12,120 bases of DNA from assembly GCA_012798135.1 (NCBI GenBank), contig JAAZNU010000068.1, positions 1 to 12,120 of the forward strand, given 5' to 3'. Each line of letters starts with the position of its first letter. The first letter of the stretch is position 1. Below, in pieces: positions 6,453 to 12,100 of the stretch. The notes under the pieces are model-generated. The model had not been told where the DNA came from and did no database searches. It saw only the letters and a program-made list of their open reading frames with translations. The position numbers and the translations under genes were made by a program. This DNA comes from Veillonellaceae bacterium. GTDB lineage: Bacteria; Bacillota_C; Negativicutes; UBA1444.

Positions 6453-7865
6453 CTATGCTTTTAACTCATTGAATGATTCCCTAGTTTTTAGGGTGAATTC
6501 CACAAACTTTTTCACCCATACCATAAAATCATCTTCCGAAATTTCAAACCATGACGCAATTTCTTTCGTTAATGATGCGCCCATTTCCAAAACATTGGAC
6601 GCTACTTTCCCAATTGCACTTTCTACTCCAGTTATTCCAGAGTATAACAAAGATAAACCGGATGAAATAGTGGAAGATATTTGATCGCCTATACCGTCAA
6701 TCAACCCACCTAAAAACCTTGATGCAGAATCATAAGCGGAAGCCAGAGAGTCAATCAATGCCACGATGATTCCCTTTGAATCGTCTTCCGATTTGTTGCT
6801 ATCGTTTGCGGTTTTTTCAATTTTATCGCTTACGGTTTTTCCTGCTTGCTCGATTGTTCTCTGTAGTTCCGTAGTCTGTTCCTGGATAATTGTTGAGAAC
6901 GACTCGATGATAAAAGCCGTTGTGATCGCCATAACGTTTTCGATCGATTCAATGGCCTCGACGATTGCGGATGCGCCACTAAGAATCGTTTCGCGGGTGA
7001 GAATCCCTTGGTTCTTAATTTCCTGGAGAATTTTCTCCAATAAGGCCAGAATGTCCGAATTATTGCTAGAATTGTCTTGATTTTCATTGTCTGGATTACC
7101 CGTTTCATCCTCGTTTTCGTTGTCGTCTCCAGTACGAACTGGAGGAGGTAATTCGTCACCCGTTGTCGCGGGTGTCAATTGGTCTAAGCGATCCTGTAAT
7201 TCACTATCGGTCATTTGAGGAAACCGATTTGGATCGTTGGTATCCTGGTATTGTGGTCTAGGTGGGAACGTGGAGTCATTACCTGTTCCGGGTAGTGAAA
7301 CATTGGGTAGCCGGTTTGGTTCGGTTGTAATATCACGGTCGTCTGCCCCCTCACCCGTATAGTCTGGCCTGTTTCCTTCAATTTCTGGAGTATGGGGTTT
7401 ATAATTTGATGGTAATGGGTGAGGCGCAGGCGAAATACCATCAGGGAGTGTGAAAGGTGAATCCGAAATGGGTGTATCATCGGTTGAATCAGAATCGTAT
7501 TCACCTTCTTTATCCTCGCCTGGTTTTATTTCGTATGTTATCGTTACAAGACCGTTTGTTGTGGTTTCTTCCGATTTGGTTATGGTAATTTCCTGATTTT
7601 CCTTATAGGCATAATCAACAAAGTAAGGATAATAATAGGCACAAACCGAGTCAACAATTTGTTCGGTAAAACAGGAAATTTTCCCTTTTGAGTCGGTAAA
7701 CTTTTTTACTAACTCAGACCGTAATTTTACAAGATCGTTTTCAATACCCTCTCGATACTCCGACGGTACAATCCCACCACAAAATTTAATAGCGGCGTTC
7801 AATGCGGCGTCGAGTGTCGATTCATTGTTAATAATCTCGTTTTTTTCTATTAAAAGTTTACTCAT
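6453..7865 (-). CDS. Large modular protein with disordered acidic/proline middle
   Basis: This 470-aa protein has three regions. Residues 1-113 look folded (helices with CGGIVPSEYREGIENDLVKLRSELVKKF, then strands EITITKSEE and GLVTITYEI). Residues about 114-269 are low complexity, very rich in D, E, N, P, T and S (KPGEDKEGEYDSDSTDD, DDNENEDETGNPDNENQDN), and surely disordered. Residues 270-470 are almost wholly amphipathic helix (ILALLEKILQEI, IVEAIESIENVMAITTAFIIESFSTII, and repeated I-x-x-x-I/G-x-x-I spacing to 440), with a weakly hydrophobic, glycine-rich stretch near 385-430 that might touch a membrane. The start at 7865 shares an ATGA overlap with the 60-aa gene. It ends 10 nt before the 526-aa start. 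A minor virion or membrane-linked protein is likely by context. I do not recognise the family. Confidence 0.68.
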   Translation of the reverse strand: MSKLLIEKNEIINNESTLDAALNAAIKFCGGIVPSEYREGIENDLVKLRSELVKKFTDSKGKISCFTEQIVDSVCAYYYPYFVDYAYKENQEITITKSEETTTNGLVTITYEIKPGEDKEGEYDSDSTDDTPISDSPFTLPDGISPAPHPLPSNYKPHTPEIEGNRPDYTGEGADDRDITTEPNRLPNVSLPGTGNDSTFPPRPQYQDTNDPNRFPQMTDSELQDRLDQLTPATTGDELPPPVRTGDDNENEDETGNPDNENQDNSSNNSDILALLEKILQEIKNQGILTRETILSGASAIVEAIESIENVMAITTAFIIESFSTIIQEQTTELQRTIEQAGKTVSDKIEKTANDSNKSEDDSKGIIVALIDSLASAYDSASRFLGGLIDGIGDQISSTISSGLSLLYSGITGVESAIGKVASNVLEMGASLTKEIASWFEISEDDFMVWVKKFVEFTLKTRESFNELKA

Positions 7866-8044
7866 AATAACGCTCTTAATTGTTCCAATTGTTGTTGTGC
7901 TTTCAATTGTTTCGCCTGCAAGTCAGATACCGAAAAACCCGCATTTTTGAATTTATCAATAAGTGCTTGCGTTTCAGTCAGGTTGCGTTCCGCATTTTCA
8001 ATTGCCAAAGAAATTGTTTTATTGAATAGTTCCGTTGTATTCAT
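7862..8044 (-). CDS. Small coiled-coil protein (60 aa)
   Basis: The start at 8044 follows AGAAAGG with about 7 nt spacing, and it overlaps the stop of the 54-aa gene (ATGA, 8041-8044) and the start of the 470-aa gene (ATGA, 7862-7865). Nearly the whole protein is one or two amphipathic helices: ELFNKTISLAIENAERNLTE, a break at KNAGFSVSDL, then QAKQLKAQQQLEQLRALL with a leucine heptad. It has no membrane segment and no signal. Its position between a tiny membrane protein and a large helical protein, with coupled translation on both sides, suggests an assembly partner of its neighbours or a small virion or scaffold protein. Its exact role is unknown. Confidence 0.72.
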   Translation of the reverse strand: MNTTELFNKTISLAIENAERNLTETQALIDKFKNAGFSVSDLQAKQLKAQQQLEQLRALL

Positions 8045-8205
8045 TTCTGAACCTTTCTGTTTGACGATCTTGTCCTTTGACCCACTAGAAAACCAAGATA
8101 AGCAGAAATTACGCTTTTGATAATATCTCCATTATCCAAATCAAAAACAACAAGGATAACGGCAAGAGTCGCGATAAGAATAGCGATGAGATTTTCATTT
8201 AACAT
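8041..8205 (-). CDS. Small membrane protein (54 aa), holin-like or virion membrane protein
   Basis: This short gene fills the gap between the spike gene and the 60-aa gene. The ATG at 8205 follows AAAGGAAAGG, and the TGA (8041-8043) overlaps the next ATG. The protein begins MLNENLIAILIATLAV. Residues 6-22 are strongly hydrophobic (one sure membrane span), then come acidic FDLDNGD, a second weaker hydrophobic stretch (residues about 29-42, IIKSVISAYLGFLVG), and a basic tail (QRTRSSNRKVQK). This size and layout (one or two spans, charged C-terminal tail) fit class II/III holins, which would pair with the lysin at the end of the same unit, but also small proteins of an internal viral membrane. 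An in-frame ATG at 8220 would add MKGKV and overlap the spike stop. I prefer 8205 because the purine-rich site precedes it. Confidence 0.8.
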   Translation of the reverse strand: MLNENLIAILIATLAVILVVFDLDNGDIIKSVISAYLGFLVGQRTRSSNRKVQK

Positions 8206-8216
8206 TACCTTTCCTT

Positions 8217-9410
8217 TCATATAATAGTTACAATCAATTTTGGCCGATTATTAGGTGTTGAATTATAATATGATCCAAAGCGAGTACTAGAATGTAATCC
8301 AGGGTAATAGTAAAAAATAAAACCGTTGTTTGTAATACTGCCATTGATCCACGATTTTACGGATTCAGTGACGTCAAACGTTAAATGGTCTCCAGCAGCA
8401 CAAACTAAATTACCCGTCCAGATTGGTGTTGGATTCAAACTATTACCACCATCGCCGGCAACCGTCCACGGGACACCTGATTGACGATCGTTCCACGTAC
8501 AATTTACTAGAGTAACATCTTCATCCGTCAAACCAATATTAAAATCGGTTTGATTCAACGCGTACATACTCCATAAATCTAGTTCTACGGATAAAATAGA
8601 CGCGGATGGATCAATTGACGATAAATCAAATTTTAGAATACTACGAACATCGCTCGATGTTGTTGCCCGAAGAACATTAAATCCAGTTTCCAACCTATTG
8701 TTCGTTGTTGGAGTACCTTGTGAAATTTGTGTGTGATCCGAAATATTTAATTCTGTCTCGGTTCCGGCAACCGTTGTATATAATTGTGCGATAACACAAA
8801 CCGAACTAGAACCATCCGACTTTGCTGTGATAAAACAATCCTCATCACACAGCGCAGGGAAACATGCACAAATTTCACTAGATTGCGGTTGAATGTATGT
8901 TTTAGATATTAAATTAGACGGGACTCCAGAAGCAATTCGATAAATAGAAACTTCTGCAGTTGCGGTAGATGAATCATTGTACGCTTGTACCCACAAATAG
9001 CCTGGAGAAGAAAAAGAAAACAAAGTTGTTTCAGTTCCGCTTGTCGTGCATCGTCGTTCCGTGAATTTACTTCCTACATTTAGATTAGGAATACCAACAA
9101 TCGTATCGCCTGATCCTAAAATAGAATTTTTAATGGTAGTAATCATGGACGTTTTTGAATCAACGTTTGCATTAATAGTTGTTATTGCAGAATCGATAAA
9201 ATTATCGATTGAAATCGTAGAGCCGGAAATATGGGAATAAATATTGTTCTGCGAAGTTGTAATCGCGCTGTCAATGTCAGTTTTAGCAGAATCGATATAG
9301 TTTTGAATATCGGTGATTGCGCTATCGATTTCCGAAACGATGTTAATAGTTGATCCTGACATAGCAGTCAGTAAATTTCCAAAACTTGGATTATGCTCAT
9401 TGGTTGCCAT
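8217..9410 (-). CDS. Spike/receptor-binding protein with coiled-coil stalk and DNRLRE-like head
   Basis: This 397-aa protein starts at 9410 after GAGAAAG. Residues about 20-100 form a stalk with repeated IDSAIT or IDSAKT motifs (28-33, 39-44, 46-51, 72-77) and regular spacing of I, as in trimeric phage fibres. Residues about 105-215 are a beta domain with an unusual cluster of cysteines (C181, C183, C188, C192, C205). Residues about 225-397 match the DNRLRE (CBM96-like) pattern: VRSILKFDLSSI, SILSVELDLWSM, NCTWNDRQSGVPW, LTFDVTESVKSWING, NGFIFYYY, and the end RPKLIVTI. Such domains are found in bacterial surface and polysaccharide-active proteins, so I infer glycan binding at the host surface. 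It would be the host-recognition spike of the virion. It lies between the small beta-rich capsid-type genes and the membrane-protein group. Confidence 0.82.
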   Translation of the reverse strand: MATNEHNPSFGNLLTAMSGSTINIVSEIDSAITDIQNYIDSAKTDIDSAITTSQNNIYSHISGSTISIDNFIDSAITTINANVDSKTSMITTIKNSILGSGDTIVGIPNLNVGSKFTERRCTTSGTETTLFSFSSPGYLWVQAYNDSSTATAEVSIYRIASGVPSNLISKTYIQPQSSEICACFPALCDEDCFITAKSDGSSSVCVIAQLYTTVAGTETELNISDHTQISQGTPTTNNRLETGFNVLRATTSSDVRSILKFDLSSIDPSASILSVELDLWSMYALNQTDFNIGLTDEDVTLVNCTWNDRQSGVPWTVAGDGGNSLNPTPIWTGNLVCAAGDHLTFDVTESVKSWINGSITNNGFIFYYYPGLHSSTRFGSYYNSTPNNRPKLIVTII

Positions 9411-9423
9411 TGGTTTTTCTTTC

Positions 9424-9912
9424 TCATTGATAGGCTACAATTGAAAACGTGCCTGCTGTAGACGATCTTTTCTTAATTTGAATTTTCGTACTGGAGAATT
9501 CCATTGAATGATAACCCACTGTTAATGGAATATCACCCATCCAGGATTTTGATCGATCGTTATAAAATCGTATACAGACATCTTCGGATTCAACCAAAAC
9601 ATCGAATCGATGAAATGGATTTGTTGTATTCGATATTTCCAGAGTGTCTGTATAATCGACAGGGGCAGTATCCGATAAAGTTTCATAGTTTGTATAACCG
9701 CTACCGTAGGTGGCAACTTTTAACGCATTCCAAGGAAAAACGTTAACCGAATTGCAAGCGTCATTATACAAACCAAATAAAAGCCCAAGCGTAATTGACG
9801 CTTGGGCTTGAAACTTTACCGATTCGGGAAATTCAGGCTTTACCTGTAAATCTTCAGGTAAAAAATGAAGTCGTCTAATTTCGTGACTAGTCGGTTGAAT
9901 CGGCTTTGCCAT
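9424..9912 (-). CDS. Beta-rich 162-aa protein, candidate minor capsid or vertex protein
   Basis: The start at 9912 follows GGAG (8 nt spacing). The site lies in the last codons of the 123-aa gene, whose stop is at 9918-9920. Residues 1-32 are an extended basic arm (TSHEIRRLHFLPEDLQVKPEF). The rest alternates short strands: SVKFQAQASITLGLLFGLYN, the LEISN strand, RFDVLVESEDVCIRFYNDR, PLTVGYHSMEFSSTKIQIKKRS, and the close GTFSIVAYQ. This looks like a single beta sandwich of jelly-roll size and would fit a vertex (penton) or minor capsid protein just before the spike gene. No enzyme motif is seen. The coding sequence contains a perfect 12-bp terminator-like hairpin at codons 35-44. Family not recognised; the virion role is inferred from fold pattern and place. 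Confidence 0.7.
   Translation of the reverse strand: MAKPIQPTSHEIRRLHFLPEDLQVKPEFPESVKFQAQASITLGLLFGLYNDACNSVNVFPWNALKVATYGSGYTNYETLSDTAPVDYTDTLEISNTTNPFHRFDVLVESEDVCIRFYNDRSKSWMGDIPLTVGYHSMEFSSTKIQIKKRSSTAGTFSIVAYQ
9774..9809 (-). terminator. Intragenic terminator-like hairpin, leftward
   Basis: Arms 9781-9792 (AAGCCCAAGCGT) and 9798-9809 form a perfect 12-bp stem around a 5-nt loop. On the minus strand the stem is followed by TTATTTGG, so the run from the stem end reads CTTTTATTT. It lies about 100 nt inside the 162-aa coding sequence. It has the form of a rho-independent terminator and could cap transcription of the downstream spike-to-lysin genes, with translating ribosomes or readthrough relieving it. 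Confidence 0.6.
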
Positions 9913-9917
9913 TGTGT

Positions 9918-10289
9918 TTACTCCATGTCCTGATATGAAAATTGCAGCGAACCAACAGGCGTTGACGAAGCGTCATACAGACCGAGTGAAAATCCCTGAC
10001 CACGCTCCAAATCCATATCCAAGTCGAGAGGTTTAATGTCTTGGGTGAGGTAAATACCCGAATAAACTCCAAGGTTGAACGAGTCAACGCAAAAATCCAC
10101 GACTTGTTCTTGCCCTTTATAAGCGCGGATTCGTGTACCATCTAACGCAGGGGTAGCGGTTATGGTAATAGCAGGCACATACCACAATTGCATAATCTTA
10201 CGTTTTTTCTCACCCAAGCCTGACAATGCGTCAACCGTTGTTTCTCCACTGGATGACGCTGCTACTGTCACGTGTTTGTATCTAATCAT
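9918..10289 (-). CDS. Beta-rich 123-aa protein, candidate minor capsid protein (single jelly roll)
   Basis: The start at 10289 follows AGAAAGGA with about 8 nt spacing, and the end is TAA at 9920-9918. The sequence is nearly all strand: YKHVTVAAS, KKRKIMQLWYVPAITITATP, TRIRAYKGQEQVVDFCVD, GVYSGIYLTQD, PLDLDMDLERGQGFSLGLYDA, PVGSLQFSYQD. The flow resembles each half of the 299-aa neighbour (basic strand, aliphatic strand, short extended binding-type strand, then a GQ-x-F/I strand). That would suit a single jelly roll, as used for minor capsid or vertex proteins of tailless viruses. It is next to the capsid candidate, 41 nt away, and directly coupled to the 162-aa gene. It has no signal, membrane segment or enzyme motif. 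The role is inferred. Confidence 0.72.
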   Translation of the reverse strand: MIRYKHVTVAASSSGETTVDALSGLGEKKRKIMQLWYVPAITITATPALDGTRIRAYKGQEQVVDFCVDSFNLGVYSGIYLTQDIKPLDLDMDLERGQGFSLGLYDASSTPVGSLQFSYQDME

Positions 10290-10309
10290 GAAATTATTCC
10301 TTTCTTATT

Positions 10310-10335
10310 TGTAAAACGGAGTAATCAGTTTTACA
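10310..10335. repeat. 8-bp inverted repeat spanning the 299-aa gene stop
   Basis: TGTAAAAC (10310-10317) and GTTTTACA (10328-10335) pair around a 10-nt loop. The stop codon of the 299-aa gene (10333-10331) lies in one arm. It is weak (few G-C pairs) and no T-run follows on the minus strand, so it is not a clear terminator. It may protect the 3' end of the capsid message. Confidence 0.4.
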
Positions 10336-11230
10336 GTAATTGAACGTCCAGGATAAATCCAATTTCGGCGTCTTTAGCAGCGATGTTTGCACTACCCGCT
10401 GAAAGAACCGTAGTCAAATAAACGTCTAACGACTCGCCTTCGGAAAACTCCAAAGGTGTGTCAAAGATATATGGTAACCGCTGATCAATATCGTCATAAT
10501 TACCGACAATGCCTTGTCCGATTCCGATATTTGTGCCGTCTGACGATGGAGCAGCAGCAATCATAGGAATTCCGTTTCGATCATCGTCGAAAAGCGTAAT
10601 ACGGTTTCGAATTAATTTTAGGTAGGAAGTGGTTTGTTTGTTCGATGCGGAACTACTAGTGCGGCCAAAATCTGAAGCCAGAATTCCATACATTTTCACT
10701 TTGTGTTTCGCTGGAACGACTGCACCAAACGGAAAAGCAGGAAACTGATTTGTCGTTTGTTGAGTAGCAAGCAGGTTATCACCACTTGCAAGCGTAGTGC
10801 TGTAGCGACCGTAATTGATATACCCGAATCGTTTGGAATGGCTTCCGTTAGGCTCAGTGTTTTGCACGTCACCCGCGTCATACAAATCATACACCACTAC
10901 TACAACGGAATCCGCATCATGAACGCCGGAAATTTTGAATACTTGACCGGTCGCAATTGGAATTGGAGTAAAAATTGCAGACTGGAGAAGAAACTTATAA
11001 AGAGTCAGACGTTCAACGTCAGTACCTGGAAACGCAAGATGGTTTCCAAGCGTTCCACCACCCACGCGGAAATAACCAACAACAGCGTTATTTACGAAAA
11101 ACGTAGCGTATTCGCTAGAGGGTGAATAAATGTGAATATTTGTAATACGAATCGATTGCCCTGCTTCCGCTTGCAAAGAAAATTGCGTATTTCCTGCTAC
11201 GGTTTTAATTTTAGATTTTTCTCTCAACAT
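10331..11230 (-). CDS. Candidate major capsid protein, 299 aa, two beta-rich halves
   Basis: The start is ATG 11230, with GGAG 9 nt upstream (11243-11240). A TTG at 11245 is in frame but contains that site. Residues about 8-118 form a first beta sandwich: KTVAGNTQFSLQAEAGQSIRI, NIHIYSP, YATFFVNNAVVGYFRVGGG, AIFTPIPIATGQVFKISGV, DSVVVVVYDLYD. Residues about 165-299 form a second: HKVKMYGILASDFG, SYLKLIRNRITLFD, LPYIFDTPLEFSEGESLDVYLTTV, DAEIGFILDVQLL. A gly/ser-rich linker joins them. Two tandem sandwiches in about 300 residues match small double-jelly-roll capsid proteins (PM2 P2 is about 270 aa; FLiP's is about 300 aa). It is the second gene after the late promoter, between other likely virion genes. 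The alternative is a minor virion or spike-base protein. Sequence alone cannot prove the fold. Confidence 0.72.
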   Translation of the reverse strand: MLREKSKIKTVAGNTQFSLQAEAGQSIRITNIHIYSPSSEYATFFVNNAVVGYFRVGGGTLGNHLAFPGTDVERLTLYKFLLQSAIFTPIPIATGQVFKISGVHDADSVVVVVYDLYDAGDVQNTEPNGSHSKRFGYINYGRYSTTLASGDNLLATQQTTNQFPAFPFGAVVPAKHKVKMYGILASDFGRTSSSASNKQTTSYLKLIRNRITLFDDDRNGIPMIAAAPSSDGTNIGIGQGIVGNYDDIDQRLPYIFDTPLEFSEGESLDVYLTTVLSAGSANIAAKDAEIGFILDVQLL

Positions 11231-11239
11231 GGTTTTATT

Positions 11240-11243
11240 CTCC
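11240..11243 (-). promoter_or_regulatory. Shine-Dalgarno site deciding the start at 11230
   Basis: GGAG on the minus strand, 9 nt before the ATG at 11230 and directly after the T-run of the hairpin at 11252-11286. It lies inside the codons of the longer TTG frame, so the ATG is preferred. Confidence 0.72.
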
Positions 11244-11286
11244 AAAAAATGGGAATCCTACCCTAAGTGGGAGAGGGTAGGATTCC
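11244..11286 (-). terminator. Terminator-like hairpin before the capsid candidate
   Basis: A perfect 13-bp stem (11252-11264, GGAATCCTACCCT, with 11274-11286) and a 9-nt loop are followed on the minus strand by CATTTTTT. It lies between the 142-aa gene and the 299-aa gene. No second promoter is evident before the 299-aa start, so it is either leaky, an attenuator, or a structure that stabilises the processed capsid message. Confidence 0.75.
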
Positions 11287-11340
11287 AGGCTAGAAAGGAA
11301 ACGAAGAGCGCGTACGAAAAATTGCTTTATTACCTTATTA

Positions 11341-11769
11341 TCAGGATGAATAAGCAGCCTGCAAGCCCGCGGCCATGTGGCGCACACGTTCCAAATTTTG
11401 AGAGAGTGTAGCCCCTCTTGCGGGTAACGTGTCAACCAACGAATTGATATTGGGAATCAATTTGTCTGCGGCCGATTTGACTTTCGGTTCGGCAAGGGCA
11501 ACAGCATTCGTCAATGCCGGAATTCCCTTTTTGATCATGGAATTTTTCCAGTCGGACAGAGTAACAGACGCCACATTGGTTGCCCATTTGTTTTTTGCGT
11601 TTGTGGTATTCTGTACCCACAAATCGGCTACCGCTGCCGCTTTTTGACCGGGTGCCTCAGTGACGGCATTGACGCCGTCCTGAATCGTCTGGGAAGCATT
11701 ATTCATCCCAGTTTTCCAACGACTTGCGAAGGTCGTTGAATTGATTGTAATCTTTTTACCATTAGCCAT
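11341..11769 (-). CDS. Small helical protein (142 aa), first gene of the late unit
   Basis: The start at 11769 is about 45 nt downstream of the predicted transcription start, with GGAG 10 nt before the ATG. The gene ends in TGA at 11343-11341. After a short basic arm (MANGKKITINS) the protein is mostly helical and rich in A, N and W: FASRWKTGMNNASQTIQDGVNAV, KAAAVADLWVQNTTNAKNKWATNV, TLSDWKNSMIKKGIPALTNAV, KVKSAADKLIPNINSLVDTLP, LSQNLERVRHMAAGLQAAYSS. Phrases 'W...gv...P...aaa.aD.W' and 'L.DW...i.KKGiPa' look like a recurrent phage protein type that I recall from unclassified virion gene clusters, but I cannot confirm this. It could be a scaffold, an abundant minor virion protein or an assembly factor. 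It lies before the capsid candidate, separated by the 11252-11286 hairpin. Its G+C is visibly higher than that of the flanking region. Confidence 0.7.
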   Translation of the reverse strand: MANGKKITINSTTFASRWKTGMNNASQTIQDGVNAVTEAPGQKAAAVADLWVQNTTNAKNKWATNVASVTLSDWKNSMIKKGIPALTNAVALAEPKVKSAADKLIPNINSLVDTLPARGATLSQNLERVRHMAAGLQAAYSS

Positions 11770-11820
11770 AATTAAATGACTCCATTTCTGTTTTTATTTG
11801 TGTAATTTAACATTAAAAAC

Positions 11821-11849
11821 AATATACATGGATATTTAATAACTGTCAA
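11821..11849 (-). promoter_or_regulatory. Sigma70-type promoter of the leftward (late) unit
   Basis: On the minus strand TTGACA (11849-11844, exact -35 consensus) is followed by exactly 17 nt and TATATT (11826-11821, 5 of 6 to TATAAT). Transcription should begin near 11814, about 45 nt before the ATG at 11769. It is the only good promoter I found for the ten-gene leftward unit. Confidence 0.82.
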
Positions 11850-12084
11850 TATATTATTTTAAGATTTTTCAATTTTGGAATAAAAATTGTTTATCATAGT
11901 TTTGTTAATAATTGCATTTATTTTAATGTAAGTTAAATATAATTATTTTTATATAATAGTACTGGGTGGGGTATCATTATTTTAGTTGAGTTATTTTAAT
12001 AGAGAATAATTACAATTTTAAGGTTAGGATTATTTGGTTTTAAGAGAATGTAGTTTTATATATTTAGTATTATAGAAATGAGTA

Positions 12085-12100
12085 AGCAATAATTGTGCCA
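12085..12100 (-). promoter_or_regulatory. Sigma54-type -24/-12 sequence
   Basis: The minus strand reads TGGCAC, 5 nt (AATTA), TTGCT, an exact match to TGGCAC-N5-TTGCW. Its direction is toward the late unit, about 315 nt before the first gene. It could be a second promoter responding to host state. It could also be chance: no activator gene is seen in the window, and the host may lack sigma54. Confidence 0.35.

Noticed and set aside
6830..7504. Two further minus-strand frames (6830-7159 and 7211-7504) within the 470-aa gene
   Set aside because: They are alternative frames over the low-complexity acidic region. Their products are skewed (many R, S, T, I), with no ribosome-binding sites.
9887..10141. 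84-codon minus-strand frame overlapping the 123-aa and 162-aa genes
   Set aside because: It is a shifted frame across two genes that have good starts, spacing and coherent beta-rich products.
10703..11125. A 140-codon open frame on the + strand inside the 299-aa gene
   Set aside because: It lies wholly opposite a well-supported gene, its start has no ribosome-binding site, and the protein lacks plausible domain structure. It is an antisense shadow.
11235..11435. Frames on both strands across the gap 11231-11340
   Set aside because: They run through the perfect hairpin at 11252-11286 and the end of the 142-aa gene, and have no usable start sites. The gap holds the hairpin and ribosome-binding site only.
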